A DNA stretch of 64,000 nucleotides from UBA6144 sp964399165 (GTDB lineage: Bacteria > Bdellovibrionota > Bacteriovoracia > Bacteriovoracales > Bacteriovoracaceae), in NCBI GenBank assembly GCA_964399165.1, contig CAYNPO010000017.1, forward strand, positions 1 to 64,000, in the 5' to 3' direction. Both the position numbers and the translations under genes were made by a program. The notes beneath the pieces were generated by a model. The model had not been told where the DNA came from, searched no databases, and saw only the letters and a program-made list of their open reading frames with translations. Below, in pieces: positions 8,115 to 16,200 of this stretch. How positions within the stretch are numbered: position 1 is the stretch's first letter; each line of letters opens with the position of its first letter.

Positions 8115-8390
8115 ATGAAAAAAATTATGGCCGTTATGATTTGTTTCTTATCACTCTCAGCTTTTGCTGGAGAGATCAATGTGAAAGTGAGTGGCATGGT
8201 TTGTTCTATGTGTGCTCAAGGGATAAAAAAGAAATTTTCAGCACTAGACGCTGTTAAAGATATCAACGTGAACCTTGACAACAAGTTCGTTCAGATCCAG
8301 ACAAAAGATGGTCAAGACGTGAGCGACGACAAGATCAACGAACTCATCAAAGAGGCAGGTTACAATGTTGCGAACATTGAAAGGAAATAA
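8115..8390 (+). CDS. Periplasmic MerP-like HMA protein
   Basis: 91 residues: a signal peptide (cleavage near AFA, residue 19) and one HMA domain with the metal site GMVCSMC and the usual EAGYNV end. This is the layout of MerP: an exported metal-binding chaperone. ATG 8115 is preferred to the upstream TTG because GGAGGA lies at 8105-8110. Its last 26 bases overlap the next gene, which encodes a MerT-like membrane protein, so the two products are probably made in fixed ratio and pass metal from periplasm to membrane. The metal (Hg, Cu or other) cannot be told from sequence. Confidence 0.8.
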   Translation: MKKIMAVMICFLSLSAFAGEINVKVSGMVCSMCAQGIKKKFSALDAVKDINVNLDNKFVQIQTKDGQDVSDDKINELIKEAGYNVANIERK

Positions 8391-8742
8391 GTTCATCAGC
8401 TGGCTTGGGTTGTTCAGTTCTTTTGGAACACTCCTTTGCTGTGCAATTCCTTCGACGCTCGTTCTTCTTGGGTTCGGAGCCACACTTGCTTCTTTTCTGG
8501 GAAACTTCCCGCAACTCATCTGGCTTTCAGAGAATAAGGGGACTGTCTTCGCTGCGAGCTTTGTCATGCTGGGAGTTTCTTACGGAGCTCAAAAGTATTC
8601 TCAGACTCAGGTTTGCCCCATCGATAAGAAAGAAGATTGCGAGAAGACCAAAGATTGGTCGAAACCTCTTTTTTGGATTTCACTCGGAATCAATGTGATC
8701 GGATCTTTTTACGCATTCGTTTTACCAAAACTAATGGAATAG
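8365..8742 (+). CDS. MerT/MerC-like membrane metal transporter
   Basis: 125 residues with three or four membrane helices. The first helix carries a vicinal Cys pair (LLCCAIPSTLVLLGFG), the position where MerT and MerC carry their metal-accepting cysteines. Two further Cys occur in the loop around residues 78-86 (VCPIDKKEDC), again as in MerT. The gene overlaps the MerP-like gene by 26 bases in another frame. The pair is mer-like, but no mercuric reductase is present nearby, so the true substrate is open. Confidence 0.65.
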   Translation: MLRTLKGNKFISWLGLFSSFGTLLCCAIPSTLVLLGFGATLASFLGNFPQLIWLSENKGTVFAASFVMLGVSYGAQKYSQTQVCPIDKKEDCEKTKDWSKPLFWISLGINVIGSFYAFVLPKLME

Positions 8743-8750
8743 GAAATCTT

Positions 8751-9146
8751 ATGAAACTTTTACTTTTGTTTTCAGCGCTCATGTCATTATCGGCATTCGC
8801 ACACGAACTCGATATCGCACCATACGTGAAGATGCAGGATGCCCTTGCTTCCGATGATTTCAAATCTGCCCTGGATGCGCATAAGTTCATCTGCCAGAAG
8901 GAACTCATCCACTATAAAGAAGATACTTATAAGGATTGCGATAAAAAGTTCAAAGACATTGAAGAACTAAGAGCGTCCTTCAAGGCTCTTTCAGAACTTT
9001 ATCTTGAAAACGGGAATAAAAAAGAAATGAGCAAGTACGAAAAGGCATCTTGTCCAATGGCCAAGGCCAAATGGATTCAGAAGCCCGGTACGCTCCGGAA
9101 TCCTTACTATGGTAAGTCCATGCTCGACTGTGGCGAAAAGATCTGA
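8751..9146 (+). CDS. Secreted DUF3347-like protein
   Basis: 131 residues with a signal peptide (cleavage after AFA). The N-terminal mature part is a DUF3347-like helical segment (ALASDDFKSALDAHKF) and the C-terminus carries CPMAKAKW and NPYYGKSMLDCG, the conserved end seen in DUF3347 proteins and in extended CusB adaptors. In CusB-like proteins this domain binds metal, so a periplasmic metal-carrier role is inferred. It starts 8 bases after the MerT-like gene. Its TGA overlaps the ATG of the sigma factor by one base, so the two are translationally coupled. Confidence 0.75.
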   Translation: MKLLLLFSALMSLSAFAHELDIAPYVKMQDALASDDFKSALDAHKFICQKELIHYKEDTYKDCDKKFKDIEELRASFKALSELYLENGNKKEMSKYEKASCPMAKAKWIQKPGTLRNPYYGKSMLDCGEKI

Positions 9147-9763
9147 TGTCAGCGGGTCCTTCGGACGAAGAACTCATGCAGATGCTTCAGAGAGGGGATG
9201 CTGCCGCTCTTGGGACCATTTACGAGCGGCACGCGGAGAAAGTCTGGAGTTATATCAGTAAGAGGCTCCCGAAGGAAGCGGCAGAAGATTTGTTTCAGGA
9301 CTGTTTTGTGAAGCTCGTGGAGAAAAAGGACAGCTGGAAGAACCAGCCCTTTCTATTGTGGCTCTATGTTGTCCTGAGGAACCTGGTGACCGATTATCAC
9401 CGGTCTCATCAGGTAGAAAAGAAATATCTGGAGAAGCTTGCACCGGCGGATGAACCGATCGGGAACAGCGAAGACTTTCAGGAACTGGTGAGAAATATGT
9501 CTCCGGAAACATCAAAGTTACTGACGGAGTTTTTCAAGGAAGGCTGGTCGTATAAGGAACTCGCGGCCAGGTATGAGCAGACAGAAGTGTCGCTCAGAAA
9601 AAGGCCATCCCTACTCATCTCAAATTCGATGAGCTGGAAAATGAAGTGGCTGCACTACTTCCGCCCATGTAGGGACTTACTACTTTCGCGCAGGTCTATC
9701 GCTGCCGTCTTATCCAGCAGAATGTGGCGTTCCGCTCGAGTCTTCTGGCCTTCGTTTTACTGA
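9146..9763 (+). pseudogene. ECF sigma factor with a chimeric 3' end
   Basis: Residues 1-152 form an ECF sigma-70 factor: region 2 (LFQDCFVKLVEKKDSW, FLLWLYVVLRNLVTDYHR) and region 4.2 up to the recognition helix (WSYKELAARYEQTEVSLRKR). After about base 9600 the sequence no longer looks like region 4: it becomes a Ser/Arg/Trp-rich tail with no homology to expect. The +1 frame gives a better-looking but unrelated tail (FDELENEVAALLPPM). The original end, about 15-20 residues, has been lost at a DNA junction. Promoter recognition would be impaired if helix 4 is incomplete. Confidence 0.65.
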
Positions 9764-9938
9764 ACTCGAGTGCCCGTTTGTATACGTCTCTTAATCCCTG
9801 AAATTCACCGTTGACCCCGGGCCTCATCGTCTCTCATCGCTAAGGAGCGATCGCTTTATTTCACGGTCCACGCATAGCGTGTAAGTTGTCGGTATCGTGT
9901 TGGCAAGGAGACGACCTGCATTTTTTGGGGTGGGGTGG
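9605..9938. other. Gene-free stretch at an island junction
   Basis: I see no convincing gene here. The segment follows the point where the sigma factor loses homology, and composition shifts from AT-rich to balanced. It holds only short open stretches and ends in a G-rich tract (9927-9936) before the palindromic operators. Best read as a scar between two accreted DNA segments. Confidence 0.5.
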
Positions 9939-9974
9939 ACCTATAATATAGGTTGATCGACCTACATTGTAGGT
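9939..9974. promoter_or_regulatory. Two tandem 15-bp palindromic operators with a -10 box
   Basis: ACCTATA-A-TATAGGT (9939-9953) and ACCTACA-T-TGTAGGT (9960-9974) are each perfect 7-bp dyads around one base, with centres exactly 21 bp apart (two helical turns). The first contains a consensus TATAAT (9942-9947). They lie just upstream of the winged-helix gene at 9988 and are the obvious binding sites for its product. Confidence 0.8.
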
Positions 9975-9987
9975 ATACGCTGTTCCT

Positions 9988-10329
9988 ATGCTGGAAGCAA
10001 TCTTAGGCAATCAAACAGCCGCGAAACTCATGTTGTACCTCTTTCACTATGGGGAGGCCCACGCCAGTGGGGTGGCAAAGGACATGGGGATTGCCCTCAG
10101 CCAAGTTCAGAAGCAAATGGACAAGTTTGAACTCGCGGGGGTCCTGGTGAGTAAACGCCTCGGCACTACGCGGATCTATGAGTTCAACCCGAAGCTGGGG
10201 GTGGTGAAGAAACTCAAAGACCTCATTGAAGCGTTCTATGAGGCCATCCCGCTTGAAGAGCGTGAGGAATTGTTCGGTGAGAGACGCAGACCTCGCCGAC
10301 GGGGCAAACCCGTCCTTAAGGGCCGGTGA
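9988..10329 (+). CDS. Winged-helix regulator of a nucleotidyltransferase pair
   Basis: 113-residue single-domain winged-helix protein of the ArsR-like fold: AAKLMLYLFHYGEAHASGVAKDMG, then the recognition helix LSQVQKQMDKFELAGVLV and a wing SKRLGTTRIYEFN; the C-terminus is a basic RRRPRRRGK tail. Its TGA overlaps the ATG of the nucleotidyltransferase gene (10327-10331). Winged-helix plus MNT-type nucleotidyltransferase pairs are a recurrent toxin-antitoxin-like arrangement, so this is probably the repressor/antitoxin half and binds the two palindromes just upstream. No clear ribosome binding site precedes ATG 9988. Confidence 0.7.
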   Translation: MLEAILGNQTAAKLMLYLFHYGEAHASGVAKDMGIALSQVQKQMDKFELAGVLVSKRLGTTRIYEFNPKLGVVKKLKDLIEAFYEAIPLEEREELFGERRRPRRRGKPVLKGR

Positions 10330-10884
10330 TGGCAATTAATTTTAAGACCTGTACTGAGGAAGAACTTTGGCGGTACGTGGCGGTCCACCTCAAGAGTAAA
10401 GGGATTGATACTGTCCTTGTAGGTGGAGCGGTGGTTTCCGTTTATTCGGATGGCGCCTATCGGTCTGGAGACTTGGATTTCGTTCTCACCAGTATGTTCA
10501 CGAAGGGACTTCCTGAAGCGATGCTTGAAATTGGATTCAAGAGGGAAGGAGGACGGCACTATGTCCATCCTGCTTGCAAGCACCTCCATGTCGAGTTTCC
10601 AGCCAGCTTCCTTGAGATCGGTGAGGACAACAAGATCGTGCCCGATGAGGTCGCAGTGGAAGGGGTGAAAATTAAAAATCCTTTCTCCCACTGACTGCGT
10701 GAAAGACCGATTGGCGAGTTACATCCATTTCAAGGCGCGTGAATGTCTCGACCAGGCGGTGCTGGTGGCGCAGAGGCATCCAGTGAAATACAAGGAAGTT
10801 GAGAGATGGTGCGTGAGGGAAGGTGCACCGGGGGCCTATCAAGACTTGGTGAGCAAACTAGGAAAAGGCGGAAAGCATGCATAA
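10329..10884 (+). pseudogene. MNT/AbiEii-like nucleotidyltransferase, frameshifted
   Basis: The first frame (10329-10694) encodes the catalytic half of a nucleotidyltransferase: VGGAVVSVYSDGAYRSGDLDF contains the GG-X-G..DxD active-site pattern. It stops after NPFSH. The +1 frame then carries the conserved family end (LSPTDCVKDRLASYI..LDQAVLVAQ..VERWCVREG) to the TAA at 10882-10884. Removing one A from the A5 run at 10674-10678 restores one 185-residue protein. So the gene is either inactivated, frameshifted on purpose, or miscalled at a homopolymer. It is coupled to the winged-helix gene by a TGATG overlap. Confidence 0.8.
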
Positions 10885-10961
10885 GAGATCATGCCTTTGT
10901 GGCGCAGTGATGTGCTTCCTCGGTGCTGCTTGCCTGGCTAACTTGACTTAACCTTTGGATT

Positions 10962-10977
10962 CCCGTCGCTTCCACCA
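10962..10977 (+). other. Left attachment-site repeat of the integrative island
   Basis: The 16-mer CCCGTCGCTTCCACCA recurs exactly at 24366-24381. It ends in CCA like a tRNA or tmRNA 3' end, the usual target of tyrosine recombinases, but no complete RNA gene lies beside either copy. The 394-bp space 10885-11278 holds this site, a hairpin (10971-11001) and the TGCTAC repeats, and no gene. Confidence 0.7.
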
Positions 10978-11001
10978 CTCAACCCAACGTTGAGTGGTGG
11001 A
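10971..11001. repeat. 13-bp inverted repeat overlapping the left att core
   Basis: TCCACCACTCAAC (10971-10983) is the reverse complement of 10989-11001, with a 5-base loop. Half of the left arm is the end of the att repeat. No T-run follows. It is absent at the right att copy. Confidence 0.7.
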
Positions 11002-11114
11002 TACCCCTTTCCTCATCAGTATGTTTTTTAAATTACTTACCAACCTCTCCTGGAGAGCGGTTCAGCTCAACTGATCCTTTCGTCACCAGAAATCACCCGA
11101 CGCCACGCGAGTTG

Positions 11115-11142
11115 TGCTACACGCGTGCTACTCGGATGCTAC
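11115..11142 (+). promoter_or_regulatory. Three TGCTAC repeats at 11-bp steps (integrase arm sites)
   Basis: TGCTAC occurs at 11115, 11126 and 11137, exactly one helical turn apart. The same hexamer occurs twice at the same 11-bp step beside the right att copy (24318, 24329). Such helically phased repeats inside both ends of an element are typical of arm-type binding sites for a tyrosine recombinase. Confidence 0.7.
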
Positions 11143-11278
11143 TTTTCTGAAATCCACCCAATTTAGAGACTACGCTGCGTAGTTCAGCCTCAAAGTTTAT
11201 GGTTTAGGTCCATGAATCTATTGGGACTACGCACGTATGAATTAAAGGCGCTTCAGCCATATTTTCTGGAGAAGTGTC

Positions 11279-11629
11279 ATGAAAACTAGGAAGAAGAATC
11301 GCAGGTCAGATTTCAAGGTCGTCACGAAAGAGGGGAGGGTGCTTAAATATTTCAGAGAAAGCAGGAAGCTTTCAATGAGACAAGCATCGCGGGCTATCGG
11401 CGTCTCAGAGGCTATCGTCAATCACGCAGAGAATGGCCGTGTTGATTTGAGCCCCACCCTGATCGTGAGGTTCCTAAATGGATACGGGTACACACTTGAT
11501 GAGTTTGATGCCTTTTGCAGGGGTGAGCGTGAGATGCAAGAGGACTTATTGGTTGAATGCATATCAATGCTAAAAAAAATGAGTCCGTCTAAACTTAGGA
11601 CGGTTAAAACGATCCTCTCTTCGTTCTAG
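11279..11629 (+). CDS. XRE-family helix-turn-helix regulator
   Basis: 116-residue Cro/C1-type regulator. Residues about 20-60 form the helix-turn-helix (VLKYFRESRKLSMRQASRAIGVSEAIVNHAEN), followed by a family-specific tail (LNGYGYTLDEFDAFCRGE..SPSKLRTVKTILSSF). GGAGAAG at 11268-11274 supports ATG 11279. It is the first gene inside the left end of the island and is paralogous to the remnant at the start of the window, so it probably controls island functions such as excision. A hairpin follows its stop. Confidence 0.8.
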   Translation: MKTRKKNRRSDFKVVTKEGRVLKYFRESRKLSMRQASRAIGVSEAIVNHAENGRVDLSPTLIVRFLNGYGYTLDEFDAFCRGEREMQEDLLVECISMLKKMSPSKLRTVKTILSSF

Positions 11630-11640
11630 CCAGTTGCAGA

Positions 11641-11670
11641 GTAAAGCCTGGCTTCTTGGCTAGGCTTTAC
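11641..11670 (+). terminator. Terminator-like hairpin after the XRE gene
   Basis: Stem 11641-11652/11659-11670 (GTAAAGCCTGGC with its complement, one G-T wobble) and a 6-base loop. Only a weak T-rich stretch follows (CTCGTTTCG), so termination may be partial. Confidence 0.55.
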
Positions 11671-11728
11671 CTCGTTTCGAGATGTGAATTTTCCTGCCCG
11701 AATGCTTCTTGGGAGACTGCCTTCGCTC

Positions 11729-11993
11729 TCAATATCCATCAACGAAGGGCGTGGGAAAGAACTTATAACCAGAGCCATGGACCCATTCAATGATGTGGGA
11801 CACTGGCCCGAGTTTTTTGCGTAGCTTGCTCACATGGGCGTCCACGGAGTCGAGCCTTCGTTCGCATGTGATCGATGCCATTGGCTGCGAAGCAAAGCTG
11901 GAAATCATGTAGTTCGATTGCGAGAATTCGGTTCCTCTGGCCGCAAGGACTTTCAACAGCAGTGGTTTTGTAGACAAATTCTGCGTCTAACAT
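11729..11993 (-). pseudogene. OmpR-type response-regulator remnant
   Basis: Only the C-terminal winged-helix end remains: VDAHVSKLRKKLG and WVHGSGYKF are the conserved recognition helix and wing of OmpR/PhoB effectors. The upstream receiver domain is gone, and the start of the remaining part is split between two frames (LDAEF in one, KPLLLKVLAARG in the next). It lies between the XRE gene and the metal operon and was probably once the partner of a metal-sensing kinase. Confidence 0.7.
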
Positions 11994-12022
11994 GCTGACC
12001 GCTTAGGGGCATAGGGCCACGA

Positions 12023-12652
12023 TTAGTGGCACCCACAGCCCCCCTTGAAGTCTTCTTTGCGAGAATTCTGGATCAACTCACGACCTTCTATGGCAATCAA
12101 AACGGCCAGGGTAAGGGCCATTACGCTATCTAGCCACCACAGGGCAGGTAGCAGCCAGTAAACGACGCTCCCGGCGAACAGGATGCCCGAAAGCTTGATG
12201 CACGCCAGGGAGCATTGGGCGTCGGCCATGACCGTCGCCGAGTCGAGCTGCTTGCCGATCGTGGCCTTCGCCTTCCACAGGAAGAACATGAAGCTCAGGG
12301 AGACCAGGGAGATGATGGTTCCGGGCAAAGTCGTGTCCGGGTGTCTGTGGGAGTAGAGTTGGTAGGCGGCGTTGCCCATGACGCTCAAGCTGAGGACTAG
12401 GAACAAGCCCCCAATCAAGAAGGTAGCCCGCCGTTCATGTTTCAGGTTCGTGTCAGGTTGCCCGTTACTCAGTTTGAGCATGACGATGACGGCCGAAGCC
12501 ACCTCCACGAAGCTGTCCAGGCCAAACCCCAGAAGGGAAATGGAGTCGTCTTCCAACCCAAAGTAGATGGCGATCAAGCCTTCCACCAGGTTATAGGCGA
12601 TGGTGAAAATACTGAGGTGGCGGGCTTTCGCGATCAACGCGGCTTTGTTCAT
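12023..12652 (-). CDS. Cation-diffusion-facilitator-like transporter
   Basis: 209 residues with six predicted membrane helices. Helix 2 contains LLGFGLDSFVEVASA and helix 5 contains SVMADAQCSLACIK-type residues, the His/Asp positions of cation diffusion facilitators replaced here by D/E/C-containing sites. The usual cytoplasmic C-terminal domain is missing; instead the protein ends in GGCGCH, a possible metal-binding tag. It should export a divalent metal (Zn, Co, Cd or similar) in exchange for protons. Its start overlaps the end of the aquaporin fragment by 4 bases (ATGA). Confidence 0.75.
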   Translation of the reverse strand: MNKAALIAKARHLSIFTIAYNLVEGLIAIYFGLEDDSISLLGFGLDSFVEVASAVIVMLKLSNGQPDTNLKHERRATFLIGGLFLVLSLSVMGNAAYQLYSHRHPDTTLPGTIISLVSLSFMFFLWKAKATIGKQLDSATVMADAQCSLACIKLSGILFAGSVVYWLLPALWWLDSVMALTLAVLIAIEGRELIQNSRKEDFKGGCGCH

Positions 12653-12972
12653 GGGTCCCCTCCTGGGGTGTTTGAAAAAGTCCTGAACACTCTTGCTGCG
12701 GCCAGGCCACCAAAAAGGGCAGCGGCAGGATACAAGGCGAGTCCATCATATCTGCCAGCGAAAAGAATGGGAACCATTGCCCTGGCGGGATTGAAAGCAC
12801 CTCCGCTGGTTGGCCCAATCAGCCAGGAGACCACCCCGACCGTCAAACCGATGGAGAGTGGGGGACTGATCCTCGCGGTGTGGTAGACGGGGATGGAATG
12901 GCCCAGAATCTTGGTGAACGCCAGCGCCGGCAGGGCGAGGATGGCCGTCACAAGAAGTGGATAGTCGGACAA
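12649..12972 (-). CDS. Half-length aquaporin (MIP)-like protein
   Basis: 107 residues containing the second half of a major intrinsic protein: GPTSGGAFNPARAMVPIL carries the NPA-type pore motif (here NPAR) and is flanked by two or three helices. A complete MIP has two such halves and about 230 residues, so this is a fragment or a half-protein. The apparent start is TTG; an upstream ATG (12991) is in another frame, which suggests a frameshifted 5' part. It is coupled to the CDF gene by a 4-base overlap, so it may only survive as part of that transcript. Confidence 0.55.
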   Translation of the reverse strand: MSDYPLLVTAILALPALAFTKILGHSIPVYHTARISPPLSIGLTVGVVSWLIGPTSGGAFNPARAMVPILFAGRYDGLALYPAAALFGGLAAARVFRTFSNTPGGDP

Positions 12973-13055
12973 CGACCGGCAGGCGGTTCATGCGGGCTCC
13001 CCTTAAAAGAACCTAGGGCGTCTTTCAAGGAGAGTTTTTGCAAAGGGGTGGCCAG

Positions 13056-13262
13056 TTAGGGCTTCTTGGGTTCATTCCCGTGGCAATCGCATTCAACCTC
13101 AGGTTTGCCGCATTCGTGGCACATCTCGACCTTCTTTTTGCGGTCTTTCTTGGCCTCTTTAACGATGGCCTCCACCGGCTCCTGCGCCTTGGGGGCGGGA
13201 GTCGTGGGCTGGGCCTGGGCGCCCAGGGACAAGAGGACGGTGGCGAACAACAGGACTTTCAT
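13056..13262 (-). CDS. Small secreted protein with a Cys/His metal motif
   Basis: 68 residues: signal peptide (cleavage after AQA, residue 18), a Pro/Lys-rich linker, and a compact motif CHECGKPEVECDCHG with four Cys and two His, then a short basic tail. This looks like a periplasmic metal trap. The start overlaps the stop of the RND pump gene by 4 bases (13259-13262), so it is translated with the pump. I do not know a named family; related small proteins often sit in czc/cus clusters. Confidence 0.7.
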   Translation of the reverse strand: MKVLLFATVLLSLGAQAQPTTPAPKAQEPVEAIVKEAKKDRKKKVEMCHECGKPEVECDCHGNEPKKP

Positions 13263-16200
13263 GGGGTCTCCTTTTGGGAAAGTTTGCTTTCAATCATGAA
13301 GTAGAGGGTGGGGAGGACGATCAGGGTCAGGAAGGTGGAGGCTAAGACGCCGCCGATGATGACGATCGCCACCGGCTTTTGCACTTCAGCTCCCGTGCTG
13401 TGGGAAAAGGCCATGGGGATGAAGCCCAGGACGTCGGTGAGTGCCGTCATCAGAACGGGCCGCAGCCTCAGACCCGCGCCTTTGACGATGGCCGCTTTGC
13501 CCCGGATGCCCTGCTCTTGCAGTTCGTTGAAGAAGTTCACTAAGACGACGCCGTTCAGTACGCAGATCCCGCACAAGGCGATGAACCCGATCCCCGCCGA
13601 GAGGGTGAAGGGCTCACCGGTGACGGAGAGTGAGATCAAGCCCCCCACGATCGCCAGCGGAACGGTGAAGGCGACCAGGGTGGTTTGCCACAGCTTCCCG
13701 AAGGCTGAGTGGATCATGAAAAGGATCAGAAGTAGCGCCAAAGGCCCGAGGATCAGCAGCCGGCTTTTGGCTTCCTGGAGGTTTTTGAAATTTCCACCCC
13801 ATTCGAGATAGATGCCCTCGGGAAGCTTCACCTCGGCTCCGATTTTGGCTTTGGCGACCTCCACGAACTCCTCGGTGCTCATGCCCCGAGGGTTGATCAG
13901 CACGGCTACGCGCCGTTTGGCCTGCTCCCGCGAGAACGAGCTAAAGCCGTCCTTGAACTTCATCTGCGCGATGTCGCGGAGAGGCACCGTCTTGTTGCCC
14001 GCCACAGACACCGGAAGCTTTGAGATTTCCTCGAGGTCTTGGCGTGTCTCTTCGCTCAAACGCATGACGATGTCGAACTTGCGCTGGCCTTCATAGAATT
14101 TTCCGATAGCCTGCCCACCGATGGCCATCCCCACCGACTCTAGCAGCTCGGACTGCGAGATCCCGTAAAGCGCCAGGCGGTCTTTCTTGGGGGTGATCTC
14201 GAGGATGGGCTGCTTCCCCTTGATTTCGACCTCGACGTCGCCGGCGCCCGGAATCGTTTTGAGCGCCGTTTCGATCTGTTCTGCGGTCTCGGTCGCCTTG
14301 GCGATGTCGTCTCCGAACACTTTGAGGGACACGTCGGCTCGGGTACCTTCCAGCAGTTCGTTGAAGCGCAATTGGATCGGCTGGCTGACCAGGAGCCTTT
14401 GGCCGGGTACCAGCTCATCCAGCTGGGTGACAATGTGCTTGATGACCTCTTCTTTGGTGCGCTTTTTGCCGTCCGCCTTGGGCCAATCTCTTCTAGGCTT
14501 CAACATGACGTAGGAATCGGAGATGTTAGGCCCCATCGGGTCCAGCGCGATGTCAGCCGTCCCGATCCTCGAGAAGACGTGCGAGACCTCGGGCACCTTG
14601 AGAATCACCTCCATGGATTTCGCGTCCAAGCTGACGGAGTGGGAAATCCCGCTGGAGACGGGACGGATGAATTGCACAGCGATGGAGCCCTCGTCGAGCT
14701 TCGGTAGAAATTCCCCGCCCATCCGCGTGGCCAGGAAGCCGCCGACGACCAGGAACCCGATGAGCGAGGCAACCACGGCTTTGCGGTGGGCGAGGGCTTT
14801 GTCCAAAACGGGCAAATACACCCGGTGGAGCGCCTTCATGAGCCATGGCTCCTTCCCCCCCGTATCTTTGCCCAGGAGAAGCATCGCCATAGCCGGGACG
14901 AATGTGAAGGAGAGGACCAAAGAACCCAGGATGGCGATGATGAAGGTCGATGCCATGGGGATGAACATCTTCCCCTCCACGCCGACGAAGGCGAAGACGG
15001 GGAGGAAGGACAGCGCCACGATGATCTCGCCGAATCCGGCCGATTTCCGAATCTGGAGGGTCGCCTCCAGGATAGTTCCCCTCTTTTCCTCCGTAGTGAG
15101 CGTCCTTCCGGCGGCTTTTTTGCGCTCGGAGAGAAGTCGCAGGCAGTTGTCCAACACGATCACGGCGCCGTCGGTGATGACCCCGAAATCCAGCGCCCCC
15201 AGACTCATGAGGTTACCGCTGATGTTGAAGTACCGCATGGCGATGAAACTGATTAGGAGCGAAAGCGGGATGACGACGGCGGAGATCAAGGCGGCGCGCA
15301 GGTTTCCTATTAGGAGCAGCAGGACGATGATGACCAAGACCGCCCCAGCCACGATGTTCTCTTTAACGGTGGCGATGGTGTCGTCGACCAAGTCCGAGCG
15401 GTTGTAGAGGGTCTTGATCTCGACCCCGGCTGGCAGGCTTTTGGAGATACCTTGGACCATCTCGTGAACGTTGGTCGAAACTTCCCGGGAGTTCGCGCCC
15501 GAGAGCATCAGCGCCGTTCCCAGGACGGTCTCTTTACCGTCGTAGAGGGCCGCCCCGGTCCTGATGCCCGTGCCGATCCGCACTTCGGCGATGTCGCGCA
15601 CCTGCAGGACCCGGAGGTTCTCCAGCGTGCGGACCGGGACGGCGGCGATGTCCTCCGTGCTTTCGAACATGCCCTTGGCCGTGACAAGGAACTGGTCCCC
15701 GGTTTGTTCGATGTAACTTCCGCCTTCGTTCCGGTTGCTGCGGGAAACCGCACGGGAAACGTCTTCCAAGTCCAGCCCGTAGCGGGCGAGCTGCTTGGGA
15801 TCCGGTTGGATCAGGTATTGCTTCTCGAAGCCCCCGATGGTGTTGACCTCCGCGATGCCTTTGACCGTCATGAGGCGAGGCTTCAGGAACCATTCCTGGA
15901 TGGAACGGAGTTCGGCCAACTGCTGGGTGCGTTCCGCTCCCGTGGCCTTCACCTTGTAGTCCACGGCGTAGTGGTAAACTTCTCCCAGCCCGGTCGTGAC
16001 CGGGGAGAGCATGGGCGTGGAGCCGTTGGGGAGTTCGTCTTTAAGCGATGAGAGCCTTTCGGAGACCAGTTGTCTCGCCAGGTAGATACTGGTCCCGTCC
16101 TCGAAATTGACCGTCACTTGGGACAAGGCGTAGCGGGTGATCGAACGGACCTGGTCCACGCCCGGGATGCCGTTTAGGGCCATCTCAATGGGCAGCGTAA

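Noticed and set aside
10885..10977. Possible complete tRNA or tmRNA gene ending at the left att repeat
   Set aside because: The 90 bases upstream do not fold into a tRNA cloverleaf and carry no GTTCRA T-loop; only the last 16 bases look like an RNA gene end.
15452..16051. Plus-strand open frames inside the CzcA gene (for example 14523-15407 and 15452-16051)
   Set aside because: Shadow frames of a conserved RND gene; no ribosome binding sites or domains.
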